Shown: positions 42,595 through 51,790, counted from the stretch's first letter. The stretch is DNA of 64,000 bases from Prorocentrum cordatum (GCA_963575745.1 CAUYUJ010010391.1:1-64000), one strand, 5' to 3'. The notes: a model not told the origin generated them from the sequence alone. Made by a program: numbers and translations.

Positions 42595-45500
42595 ATAATA
42601 GTATGCGGACTGACTATCTCGTTGCCCCCGAGGTCCGCGTCGGCCTTGCGCGCCGCCCTCTCGTCGCAGCGGCGCGACAGCAGCTCCGCCTCCCGGCGGC
42701 GCACGCCCTCCGCGTCGGGGGCGCACGCATAGGCGGCGAGGGCCTCTCGGCCGGGGGGCCGGTCGAGACGACGGCGGCACTCCCCCCCGATCCCCTCGCG
42801 TCGTGAACAAAAAGGAGGAGGAGAAGGAGGAGGGGGAGGAGGAGGAGGAGGAGGAGGAGGAGGTGGAGGAGGAGGAGGAGGAGGAGGAGGAGGAGGGGGA
42901 GGAGGAGGAAGGACGAACAATGACAGACACATAAAAACTCGGAGGTGGTCTGGGCGGATGTCTCGGATCGGCGCTGGACCCCCTGGGCGGCGCCTCCGGC
43001 GCCGCCCCTGGGGCGCTCCGCGCGCCAGGGAAGGGGGTCCAGCGCCGATCTGAAAAATCCGCGCGGACCTCCGAGCTCTTATGATACGTTTGTGTCGTTG
43101 TTCGTCGTCCTAGAAAAAGCACGGCGGGATTTGTTCTGACACTCTTGGCTTCTGGAGAACCTTGCCGGGCCTCAGGGCCGTCAGAAAACGACTCAGGATG
43201 AGAAGCCGGTCCCTGGGAGAATGGGTCGAGACCTCTGGGGGTCGACTATGGCTACGGCTACACGGCTCCGCACTCGTGGCGCCATGAAGGCACGGCGGAG
43301 GGGGCACCGAGGCGCCTGCTGAGGTACACGCGTGTGAAACAATGTGAAGTGTTGCGTCGGAGGCAGAGTAGGAGCAAGAGCAGGAGGAGGAGGAGGAGGA
43401 GGAGGAGGAGGAGGAGGAGGAGGAGGAGGAGGAGGAGGAGGAGGAGGAGGAGGGGAGGACCTGCAGTATCACTGCTGAACGCACGTGTCCTGGAAGTCGT
43501 CCCACATTGGCGTGGTAGTGACACGGGGCCAACCCGGGGTTTTCGGGATCTGGGCCTGGCGTGGTTTTCGTCCTTGGGCCTCCTGGAGGGTTCTCGTCGC
43601 CGGTGCTGGGACCGCCTGGAAACGACAGGGGTCAGGATGGACCCCGGGAGCGGTCTGGGGACTGATTTTGAGCCAGCGTTGTCTCGACTGGCCATCCTCC
43701 GAGCCTCGAGGTTGATCTTCAAAAACTCCTCGCCCCACTGAAAAGACCGCATGATCGCGGCGGCATCGTCGTCGAGGCCGGCGATGAGCAGGGTGGCGGC
43801 CATGGCCTCTGCAGTGTTCAGCTTCATGGGGCGGCCATCGTAGAAGAAGAAACAACGCCATGAACATAAACTTCTGGCGCTCCGCGCGGATTTCTTGGAT
43901 CCGCGCTGGGCCCCCCTCGCCGGAGCGCGGAGCGAGCCAGGGGCGGCGCCGGAGGCGCCGCCGAGGGGGGCCCAAGCGCGGATGCAAGAAAAACGCGCAG
44001 AGCGCCAAAAGTGTATGTTCATGGCGCTGTTTCTTCTTCGAATAGTTGATGGCGTTCGCCGCCACGAGATGTGGGAGGATGCGGTGCTGGCCCTGCCGTC
44101 GAAGCCGCTGCCACGGCAGCTCGTCCATGCGGTTCCAGCTGGCGTTGATGCCGGCGAGGCCGTTGGCGAGGAGGCACTCCCTGTCCTGCGCCGACACGGG
44201 CGTCGGGCTCTGGGGGCTCAGGATGATGCCGAGGAGGAGGAGGAGGAGGAGGAGGAGGAGGAGGAGGAGGAGGAGGAGGAGGAGGAGGAGGAGGAGGAAG
44301 AGGACTCAGGACGATGCCGTGGAAAGTGGCGTTCGGCTTCATGGCCCTGGCGAGGCCCATGCTAGAAGAGGAACAACTGCACAAGCCTTTTTGTTCTGGC
44401 CTCCGCGCGAATGTCCTGCATCGGCGCTGGGCCCCCCTCCCCTGGCGCGCGGCGCGCGCCGTTGGCGGAGCCAGAGGTTGCGAGGCGGGGAATTATCCAT
44501 ATCCACGGCCTGGGAACCGACGTCCTGGTGTCCCAGCGGGCGGTGGATGTGGATATATTTCGGCCCCCGGGAGCCCGATTATGTCCATATCCACTGCCTG
44601 CCGAGGCTCTCAAAACTGACCCTCTAGGCGGTGGTCATGTATAACCTCCCGCCTCGGAGAGGTGCCGCCGGGAGGGCCCGGCGCCGGTCCAGGAAAGGCG
44701 CGCGGAGCTCCGGAACTTTGTGCTCATGCAGCATTTTCCTCTCCGACATGCGCGCCATCTTGCTCCCGCTGTCCACCTTTCGGCGGCGAGCCCGGGGGGG
44801 AAAAAAACAGGGACGGGCCTTCTCAGAAGGCTCGGAACCGGCCGTCTGAGAAGTCTTCTGAGCCTGCCCCGAAGACGCAAAACAGCTTCTCAGAAGGCCG
44901 GAGCGCTTCTGAGAATTCCCGCCGTCGAAAAACCGAGCCCAGATCACTGAGATCGAATTGGTCCTGAAAAGTCAGTGCGTCCGGGATGAACTGCCAAATG
45001 CCTTCGAGGCCTTCTCCTTCCGACTTCCCCCCCGCGCTCCCGCCGTCCGCCTTCGGGTCGTTCTGGGCGAACTCGAAGAGGGCCAGGCGCACGCGGCGCA
45101 CGGGCCCCCCCTCGGAGCAGGAGGGCCCAGAATCGAGTCGACGAGTCGGATCGGCGATCGAAATTTAGCCTTCGGTCGGGCCTGTCCCCCTACAGGGGGT
45201 TTTCGGACGGAAAATAAGGACTACCCAAACAATACTCAGAAGTTGTCAAAAGATACTAACAAAATAGCCCCCAGACTATTTGTTTTACTGCTTTTGAATA
45301 CCCCCCCTGTAGAGGGACAGGCCGGATTTAACTTTAGCATGGGGGAAGCGGGTCCGGAGGGAAACGGGCCCTGGACCCTGGGGCCTGCGCTCCAGGATCA
45401 CTTGTTCATCCCGAGCCGTTTCCAGACAGCCCTGGGGCCCGTGGATGGCCCCGACAGGCCTCGGAACAAATTTGCGAACGCAGGCCACATTCATCCATCA

Positions 45501-46038
45501 ACGCCTCCCCCTCCCCCCAATGTTCAAAGTTGGCGGTGGGTCTGATGAGATGCACTTCGACCGCAGTCTCCCCCGCGCGTGCCAAAATTGAGGAGAGGGG
45601 GGGTGTTCAGTAATTGTTTCCCTCTACCGGAGCTTTCGAAAACGGTGAAAAACATCAGGACCCGTTTCCCTCAGGATCCGTTTCCCCCTGTGACGAGAAA
45701 CGAATCGGATCGGCGGAAATCGGTCGCAGAGTCGGGAGAGTCGAGTCGGCGGAAATCGACAGGCTTGCAGGGCCTCCTTTGCGAGACGGAAGTCCCAACC
45801 CAGAATCCGAAGCCGCATCGACTCGGAATCGGCACCGATCGACCTCGGATCGAGCCGGAGGACACGACATGAGCCCCGCCTCGGAGTCCCCGGCACCAGG
45901 CTCGTCCTCCGAGACGGGCTCCTCGCCCGAGCACGGGCCCTCGCCCACCTCGGCGGCGTCGGCGCCCTGGCGCCGCGGCTGCCTGCCCCGCCCCCTCGCG
46001 CCGCCGGCCGGGCCCCGCTTGCCGCAGCCCTTGCCCAT
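42588..46038 (-). CDS. TSR3: 18S rRNA aminocarboxypropyltransferase TSR3, seven exons
   Basis: TSR3 transfers the 3-amino-3-carboxypropyl group from S-adenosylmethionine to a hypermodified uridine of 18S rRNA late in small-subunit maturation. Exons on the minus strand: 46,038-45,880, 45,110-45,051, 44,776-44,750, 44,360-44,305, 44,216-44,043, 43,840-43,705 and 42,743-42,588, together 255 codons in one phase. Recognisable motifs are a MGKG basic start, LALFEFAQNDPK then VDSGSKMAR, GLARAM...FHGIVLSP, VSAQDRECLLANGLAGINAS followed by WNRMDELP, ILPHLVAANAINY, GRPMKLNTAEAMAATLLIAG, SFQWGEEFLKIN and LAAYACAPDAEG, in family order. Introns 1, 2 and 6 are GC-AG; 3 and 5 are foldback elements; 4 is a microsatellite between direct repeats. 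The usual cysteine before the SG of the second motif is absent. Yeast and human forms are about 310 residues, so the C-terminal tail is short; the last stop lies in a MITE end and a further exon is possible. Exon limits of introns 3-5 are ambiguous by a few bases. Confidence 0.87.
42820..42912. repeat. (GGA)n microsatellite in TSR3 intron 6
   Basis: GAG/GG trinucleotide tract with GTG and GGG interruptions; on the TSR3 sense strand it is a pyrimidine tract about 80 bases before the proposed acceptor. Confidence 0.92.
42938..43075. mobile_element. Foldback family D, copy 4, inside TSR3 intron 6
   Basis: Ends CTCGGAGGT and, inverted, ACCTCCGAG; both arms carry GCGGAT..TC.GATCGGCGCTGG then ACCCCCT, and pair over about 55 bp. 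The interior GGCGCCTCCGGCGCC is palindromic. Same family as TSR3 introns 3 and 5. Confidence 0.8.
43379..43453. repeat. (GGA)n microsatellite in TSR3 intron 6
   Basis: Pure GAG tract of about 24 units on the plus strand. Confidence 0.95.
43841..44042. mobile_element. Foldback family D, copy 1 = TSR3 intron 5 (202 bp)
   Basis: The whole intron is a hairpin with arms of about 78 bp: GAAGAAGAAACA, CGCCATGAACATA, then GGCGCTC.GCGCG, TTTCTTG.ATCCGCGCT and GGGCCCCCCTCG occur at one end and inverted at the other with about ten differences. Removing exactly 202 bp joins the conserved ANAINY to DGRPMKLN in phase. The junctions read TA.TTC and CTTC.TA, with no GT, GC or AG at the edges, so splicing must be non-canonical or the gene copy is interrupted. 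Confidence 0.88.
44217..44304 (-). repeat. TSR3 intron 4: (CCT)n between 17-bp direct repeats
   Basis: On the minus strand GGCATCGTCCTGAGTCC (44,318-44,302) and GGCATCATCCTGAGCCC (44,230-44,214) flank a 71-base CCT tract. The copies are 88 bp apart, not a multiple of three, so removing one unit is needed to join GIVLSP to QSPTPVS in phase. The acceptor side offers AG; the donor side has no GT at the matching place. Confidence 0.8.
44361..44749. mobile_element. Foldback family D, copy 2 = TSR3 intron 3 (389 bp)
   Basis: Both ends carry the D arm in diverged form (GAGAGGAAAATG and GAAGAGGAACAACTG; CTCCGCGCG; TCCTG; CGGCGC.GGGCCC), pairing at about 60-65 percent over 80 bp. A direct repeat GCATG lies at both junctions (44,751-44,747 and 44,362-44,358). 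A nested inverted repeat (TATCCATATCCAC and GTGGATGTGGATA) lies at 44,490-44,560. A GT-AG reading is possible but would add one residue to the conserved KMAR-MGL junction. Confidence 0.75.
45176..45326. mobile_element. MITE-like element family B, copy 2, in TSR3 intron 1 (151 bp)
   Basis: Ends TCGGGCCTGTCCCCCTACAG and, inverted, CTGTAGAGGGACAGGCCGGA. The interior aligns with copy 1 at 42,254 (AAAATAAGGAC, CAAACAATACT, CCCAGACTATT). A TTTAGC word occurs on both sides (45,163 and 45,333), a possible but unproven target duplication. Confidence 0.82.
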
Positions 46039-46204
46039 CTCGGCGGCGCGGCCGCGGCGCCCGCCGCCGCGGCGCCCCGGCTCCGCCGCGCTCGAGCCAT
46101 GGGCCCCGGCCGGAGCGGCTGCGGACCCCCGCGCAGGCACGCCGAGCGAGAGACCCGCCCGCCGGCAGGCGCCCCGCGGACGCCGCTGGCGGTCGGGGCC
46201 CTCG

Positions 46205-46612
46205 CTGCGCGTGCCGCGGCGGCGGCCCCGGAGACGCGCTGTGCCGTGCGCGTCGCTCCGCTCCGCGGGGCGGGAGGCGTGACGCGCCTCCTGGGGTCGA
46301 GGGAGGAGGAGGAGGAGGAGGAGGAGGAGGAGGAGGAGGAGGAGGAGGAGGAGGAGGAGGAGGAGGAGGAGGAGGAGGAGAGGAGGAGGAGGAGGAGAGG
46401 AGGAGGAGGAGGAGGAGGAGGAGGAGGAGGAGGAGGAGGAGGAGGAGGAGGAGGAGGAGGAGGAGGAGGAGGAGGAGGAGGGGGAGGGGGAGGGGGAGGG
46501 GGACGAAGAGAGGCAGTGACGCTTAGGGGGCCGGGGACGCGGATGGCGCGTCGCGCCGAGGCGTGGGGGGCCAGAGCTGGCGGCGCGACGCGCTGGGCCA
46601 CAGCTCTCGACC
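46205..46612. repeat. Family C copy 3 interrupted by a (GGA)n tract
   Basis: The left half (46,205-46,300: GCCGCGGCGGCGGCC, CGCTGTGCCGTGC, TCGCTCCGCTCCGCGGGGCGG) and the right half (46,540-46,610: GCGCGTCGCGCCGAGGCGTGG) match successive parts of the copy at 47,680-47,825. About 240 bp, mostly pure GGA (46,307-46,500), separate them. Confidence 0.72.
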
Positions 46613-46617
46613 GCATC

Positions 46618-46800
46618 CCACGAGGGCCCCAGGGACCCCTGGGGCCATTGTGGGATGTGATCCCTGGGATCCCTGGGATCCCTGGGTCGACCCAGGGTTG
46701 TGGATCCCTGGGTCGACCCTGGGTCCCTGGATCCCACAATGGCCCCAGTGATCCCTGGCCCCAGGGATCCCTGGGATCCCTGGGTCGACCCAGGGTTGTG
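46618..46800. repeat. Palindromic CCCTGGGATC repeat block
   Basis: GGGGCCATTGTGGGAT (46,640) is repeated inverted as ATCCCACAATGGCCCC (46,731). Between and after them lie tandem CCCTGGGATC and GGGTCGACCCAGGG units, including two copies of the whole ATCCCTGGGTCGACCCAGGG word. Confidence 0.8.
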
Positions 46801-47085
46801 ATGTTCCAACCTACTCTAGCCTTGACCACCAGACAAACTTTCGGGGTTCAGAAGCCGCAGTTCGCCAAGGAGTCGAAGCCGGACACTCTCGCCCGCCTTG
46901 CTGCGCGTCGTGCTGCAGTTCAGCAGGCGCTTTCCCCGGAGAGCAGGCGGCGTGCGGAGGCTGACACTTTAATGGATCAGAGTGAGGGTCCGCGTATAGG
47001 AGAGTTTGCACCTGCGACCCAGGGTCGTGATGTTCCAACCGACTCTAGCCTTGACCACCAGACAGACTGTCGAGCGCCAGAAAGA
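46795..47085. repeat. Direct duplication, ~50-bp unit 230 bp apart
   Basis: GTGATGTTCCAACC.ACTCTAG followed by CCTTGACCACCAGACA occurs at 46,797 and 47,027 with only three differences over about 50 bp. No function assigned to the 180 bp between. Confidence 0.8.
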
Positions 47086-47420
47086 AAAAGGACCGAAACT
47101 CGAGGGTCTCCACGTGTCGGGCCCTGGGAGGCACTCGTCCGACACTGTTTCGACACTTTTCCGGGTGCTCGAAATTATTTCTGGATGTGGTCCTCAAGTG
47201 CGATGGGAGCAACAGAAGCCCGGGAAGCTCTGGGACGCCTCAGGATCCTCGGACCACGAGGGCATGGTCCCGGGCACGACGACGTGGCGACCTTGCGCGG
47301 CGGCTTGCGTGGGCCGCCAGCGCGGCAAGCCACCACTCTCTCGGCCTCCTCACCCCACCTACTCCCTCCTACTTCCTCCCTCTTCCTCCTCCTCCTTCTC
47401 CTATTCCTCACCCTGCTCTT
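47086..47420. repeat. Dispersed repeat family K, copy 1, and flanks
   Basis: 47,240-47,345 shares GACGT.GCGACCTT, GCG.GGGCCGCCA.CGCGG and GCCACC with 56,440-56,530. The rest of this stretch shows no gene. Confidence 0.55.
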
Positions 47421-47424
47421 CCTC

Positions 47425-47535
47425 CTCCTCCAGACCTCCAGACCTCCAGACCTCCAGACCTCCAGACCTCCAGACCTCCAGACCTCCAGACCTCCAGACC
47501 TCCTCCTCCTCCTCCTCCTCCTCCTCCTCCTCCTG
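47425..47535. repeat. 8-bp minisatellite (CCTCCAGA)n then (CCT)n
   Basis: About nine perfect CCTCCAGA units (47,430-47,500), passing directly into a CTC trinucleotide tract. Confidence 0.95.
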
Positions 47536-47679
47536 TAGGCGAGGGCGCCTACGCGCCACCTCAAGCGGGCAACTTGCGCGCTCACGCGAGCCCGCTCTTG
47601 CCACGTCGCTCTGCCAGCGCCCCTGCGGCGCCCGCCGCCGCCGCGCGGGCTCTGCAGCACTCGAGGTCCGGAACTCTTG

Positions 47680-47825
47680 CTCAGCGTGTCGCGACGGCGG
47701 CCCCGGCGACACGCCATGCCGTGCACGGGGATAGCGTGTCGCTCCGCTCCGCGGGGCGGGGGGCCGGGAAGTTGGCGCTAGAAGTGGATAGCGGGTCGCG
47801 CCGAAGCGTGGTGGGTCGGCCTTGA
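47680..47825. repeat. Dispersed repeat family C, copy 2
   Basis: See 40,490-40,640. A GCGTGTCGC and GCGACACGC pair makes the left half a foldback. Confidence 0.75.
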
Positions 47826-48050
47826 CATGTGACCACGTTGTTTTTGGTCACGCATGTTTGAGCCTAGCTTGCGGACCCTTCAGTTTACTGGGCCCGTATC
47901 CTTTGGCCTGAGGTTGTGAACGGGCTGGACATGTGATCACTGTTTTTCTTCGCACGCGCTGAAACAAAACTCGCAGGCCCTTCAGTTTTATTGACAGTAT
48001 CGTTTGGCTGGAGACTGTGCGCTGGCTGGACATGTGATCACACTACTTTT
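47826..48050. repeat. ~100-bp tandem repeat, two units plus a partial third
   Basis: GGACATGTGATCAC or close variants begin at 47,826, 47,928 and 48,027. The shared interior is CCTTCAGTTT, a TATC.TTTGGC word and a TGTG.ACGGGCTGG-like end. Confidence 0.82.
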
Positions 48051-48212
48051 TCGTCGCCTTCGTCGTTTCCTGTCTCGTCCCCTCGCGCGTGGTTTCTCGC
48101 ACTCGAGTGCTCCAGAGGGCGGGGGTGGTGAGCAGGAGCAGGAGGATCAGGAGAAATGCCCTGGGTCCCTTTCACGCCCACGTCCAGACAGCAGGCCATC
48201 CCCTCCTGACGC

Positions 48213-48351
48213 CTGTCTCCTCCGGCACCAGCTTGTTGCCAACAATCTCGTTGAAGCGTACCACTTCCGCGTGGGAGTCGATCTCCTTCCAGCAACTCCC
48301 GTCCAGCAGCCCCCTGGACAAATCTCCGCCCTCCTCCTTCCCCCAGACGAA
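48213..48351 (-). CDS. Isolated coding exon of an unrecognised gene (gene Y)
   Basis: One minus-strand frame reads FVWGKEEGGDLSRGLLDGSC and then WKEIDSHAEVVRFNEIVGNK before LVPEE. Its balanced composition differs sharply from the repeat shadows and looks like a conserved protein segment. It starts where foldback D copy 3 ends (48,340-48,466), which would then be the preceding intron, and a GC donor (ACAG|GCGTC) is available at 48,213. I do not recognise the family and could not place neighbouring exons. Confidence 0.45.
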
Positions 48352-48466
48352 AAAACGCCGTACACGTAAACTTTGGCGCTCCAGGGGGATTTCTTGGATC
48401 CGCGGCGGAGCGCCAAAAGTTTCTGTTTATGGCGCTTCTTCTCCTTCGACCCCCCTCCTTCGTTCT
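48340..48466. mobile_element. Foldback family D, copy 3
   Basis: A compact hairpin: ACGTAAACTTTGGCGCTCC and GATTTCTTGGATCCGCG, then inverted GGAGCGCCAAAAGTTTCTGT and GGCGCTTCTTCTCCTTC. It matches the outer arm of TSR3 intron 5 and lies against the gene Y exon. Confidence 0.75.
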
Positions 48467-48619
48467 CGCGCGCGGCCGTTGGCGGGGCGCCGCGGCGAGG
48501 GGGAGAAGGCAGGCGGCAGCGGCGGCGGACGGTGGCATTGACGCGCAGTCGTGCTCAAGAAGAAGGGAGAGAGGCGGGAGGGTCCAGGCCAGAGCCCGCA
48601 GAGCTCAATGCGAGGGGGC

Positions 48620-48992
48620 ACCTCCTCCTCTCCCTCCTCCTCTCCCTCCTCCTCTCCCTCCTCCTCCCTCCTCCTCCTCCTCCTCCTCCTCCTCCTCCTC
48701 CTCCTCCTCCTCCTCCTCCCTCCCTCCTCCTCCTCCTCCTCCTCCTCCTCTCCTTCTCTCCCTCCTCCTCCTCCCTCCCCTCCTCCTCCTCTCCTCCTCC
48801 TCCTCCTCCTCCTCCTCCTCCTCCTCCTCCTCCCTCCTCCTCCTCCCCCTCCTCCTCCTCCTCCTCCTCCTCCTCCTTCTCCTTCTCCTCCTCCTTCTCG
48901 TTCTCCTCCTCCTCCTCCTCCTCCTCCTCCTCCTGACCTCCTCTTCCTCCTCCTCATCCTCTTCCTGACCTCCTCCTCCTTCTCCTCCGAGG
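48620..48992. repeat. (CCT)n microsatellite, ~370 bp
   Basis: Long CTC tract with CCTCTC, CCCTCC, TTCTCC and CTGAC interruptions. Confidence 0.95.
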
Positions 48993-49257
48993 AAGCACGG
49001 TCAGAGCCTCCCAGGGGCGCCAGAAAACGCGGCGAAGGCGAGGCGGAGGTGGGAAGGAAGGAGGAGAGACGGCCACCACAGAGGATCGGAGGGGGACCGG
49101 CTGCACGCCACAAGAGCGATCCTGGGCACGAGTGACCGCTGGCGCGCGGTGTTCCGACCGTTGCGCAGGCGATGCGATAGCAGCGGCCTGCATGATTGGA
49201 CGAGGTCCTCCCCGCGCCACCCGAAAGCCATGCACTAAATTCCCCCCGCCCAACGGT
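48993..49257. other. No supported gene
   Basis: A minus frame (FSAWLSGGAGRTSSNHAG and onward) is mildly coding-like, but nothing supports it further. Confidence 0.3.
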
Positions 49258-49446
49258 CGGGGAGACGTAAGACTCGGGTTGGCCTGAAGGGCGCCAACAC
49301 AAAAATGACGAGACCCAATCTGAAATTTGACGCGGGCTCCCGCTGCAGACATCCCACGAAAACGGGACCGTCAAAATCCAGGGCGCGCTCGTCAAAAAAA
49401 ATCGGCAAACCCGAGTTCCGGCTCACTCGAGTCTTACGTCTCCCCG
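49258..49446. mobile_element. MITE-like element, 189 bp, 19-bp perfect inverted repeats
   Basis: CGGGGAGACGTAAGACTCG at 49,258-49,276 is repeated exactly inverted at 49,428-49,446, and a second inner pair of CTCGGGTT and AACCCGAG-type words follows. The ACGTAAGA core is shared with the family A ends, suggesting a common mobilising transposase. No target duplication found. Confidence 0.85.
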
Positions 49447-49649
49447 AAAAGGGCCAGAAGCGTGCTAAGATCTCTGGCACCTGGTTAACACAATTTCTAC
49501 TTCGCGCGCGCGGAGCGGCCTCGGGGGCCCGCGGATGAAAAAGTACCCCAGCAAGGTCCCGGGAGAAGCCACCAGAGCACTCCAGGGGAGGGCCATTTTT
49601 CGACACCGCTCACGAGGATCGTGGCCTCCGAGGGGGGAGCCGCAATCGA

Positions 49650-49800
49650 CTACCCCCCCTCCCGCCCCGAGAGGCCCCCCAAACCCCCCCAAGAGGCCCT
49701 GGGGGCCCCCAAGACGCCGCCAGGGAGCCCCAAGAGACTCCCAAGAGGTCCCCAAGAGGCCCCCAAGCAAGAGGCCCTAAAGAGGGCTCCAGGGCCGGCA
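49650..49800. repeat. CCCAAGAGGCC-type minisatellite
   Basis: Tandem AGGCCCCCAAG-type units with insertions; same family as 795-1,032. Confidence 0.8.
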
Positions 49801-50395
49801 GAATGAGCGAAGCGATTAAATAAAGGTCGCTCTGGCAAAGGGTCACTCTCGGGCCTAACCGAGAGGAGAGGGAGGACAGAGGCAGGGAGTCGCCGGCGTT
49901 CCAGGATCCACCTGCCGGCCCTGTCAAGTGGCTGCCCCCCGCGCCCCTCCCCCTATGACAGTAAGCCCCAGGTAGGGTTTCACGCGAGGCAGGAAGCCCT
50001 GCTGCAGCTCATAGCGCTGAAGCATCCCCGCGGCACAGGCCGCATGGAGAAGAGCACTCGTCCCCACGGTCATCATCCCACCAAAGGCTTCCGTCCCCTT
50101 GCACTGCTTCCTCCCAACTGCTCCGCGCACGCTCACAAGTAGGAGAGGCCACATGCCCTTAATGCTTCAACGCAATACACTGTACTCTGCATTTGCTGCT
50201 CCCGGAAGGGAGGGCGGGAGGGTGAGGGAGACGGGGGATGAAGGACGAGTGCAGACAGGAGAGGCAGAGAGGCAGGAGGGAGAGGGGATGGAGAAGAGAG
50301 AGAGGCAGGAGGAAAGAGGAGGGATGACAGGAGAAGAAGGAAAGATGAGGGAAGCAGGAGGAGAGGAGGAGGGAGGGGGAAGGGTGAGGGGAGGA
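49801..50395. other. No gene seen
   Basis: A purine-rich AGGAGGG stretch occupies 50,200-50,395; the rest is featureless. Confidence 0.45.
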
Positions 50396-50399
50396 GGCC

Positions 50400-50500
50400 A
50401 GGAGGAGGAGGAGGAGGAGGAGGAGGAGGAGGAGGAGGAGGAGGATGGGGGAGGCATGAATGAATGAATCAATGAATGAATGAATGAATGAATGAATGAG
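50400..50500. repeat. (GGA)n then (ATGA)n microsatellites
   Basis: Pure GGA at 50,400-50,444 and GAATGAAT tetranucleotide repeat at 50,456-50,498. Confidence 0.95.
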
Positions 50501-51790
50501 TAAAAGCACTTCATGGTCCAATGTGTCTCTGCTGATCTACTGTGCTCTGCAGCGTGCGCTGGATGGGGGAGGGGGAGGAGAAGGAGGAGGAGGAGGAATG
50601 AGCGAGGACGGCGGTCGTCCCTGGCGTCTAGAGATGTCATGAGGGACCGCACCGGGTGGCACCGGGTCACCTCCGAGAAAGGCAGTGGCGCCCTTCATGT
50701 GCCCGCGTACTGTGCCGAAGCTCCTTCGCGACTGCGCGACCCAAGGCAGCCTGCGCCACGGCCAGACAATCCGAGCACCAAATTGGAACGCGCAACGTTC
50801 GTGCATCCTGAGAGAACGAATGCGAATCATACCGAGGCATCGGTCGTGGGCCATCCGATGATGCAAGATCCCCACATCAAATCTGGGCCTAGAGGCATGG
50901 AACAAGCTGCGTAGACGCAGAAACAGAGTACAGTTGAGGAGAAGCAGACGGACGGACGGACGGAGGACAAGGGGTGGGATGGAAAGAGAGATGAACGAAG
51001 AAACGCGAATAACATCATGACAACAATCTACCTGTCCTGTCCGAATCCTCGGCCCGTCAAGCTGTCAGCCCCGCCAACGATGGCCAAGCCAGTCTTGCCC
51101 CAGCGGCGAGACCCATGACGAATAACCCGCTTGAGCTCCTCCCATGGGATACGCATCGCGAGAAGCGCTTACACAGAGATAGGATGGGAGACGGACTCAC
51201 GGACCGGCGTGGACATGGGCAGGCATATTCGTCAAGGAAAGTGCGCGTGGGTGCTGCCCAGGCTACGGTCCCAATTCGATCAAAGGTAGTCCCAGACAGC
51301 TTATGTAAAAACAGGCGGCAAGACGCAGAGGCCGACACGCCACGAGGGAGTGCGCGAGAGAGGCATGCGAAAGTGAGGCAAGCATGCAACGACAGGGAGG
51401 CAGACGGAAGCGACCAAGGGTGAACTCGATTCTACACGGCGGGGTGGTGGGACTGGCAAGCCCGAGGGACTCACGCTGAGACTGGCGCGCGCGGCGACAC
51501 GACCAACCGCAGGTCTTGGAGGGTGCGGCCCCATGGCGCTCCGCACGCGCAGCGGCCGAACATATGAGCATCGAACAATGTCCCATGTGGACCTTTCCGA
51601 GGGGCTTCGGACACTGCCTGGCTCAAGCGCGAGGGGCCTCCAAGTGCCGTCCGGGAGCGGCTGAGAGAAGCGGCTGTTGCAAACGGCGTGATCTTCAACA
51701 ACATACATTGTGAGCGCTCCCGCTTGTCTACAACATGATACCCCTTGGGCTCATTGCGAGCGAACTGTTATTTACCTAGGACGGGGCGCG
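50501..51790. other. No gene seen
   Basis: Unique-looking DNA; frames up to about 135 codons without recognisable content. A short GGACGGAC run lies near 50,950. Confidence 0.45.

Noticed and set aside
43240-43256. Spliced-leader relict at CCGTAGCCAT (minus strand)
   Set aside because: Only 10 bases match, it lies in a GGCTAC microsatellite, and the rest of the leader is absent.
46099-47538. 479-codon plus-strand frame
   Set aside because: Passes through (GGA)n, the CCTGGGATC block and the CCTCCAGA array; antisense to TSR3 exon 1 at its start.
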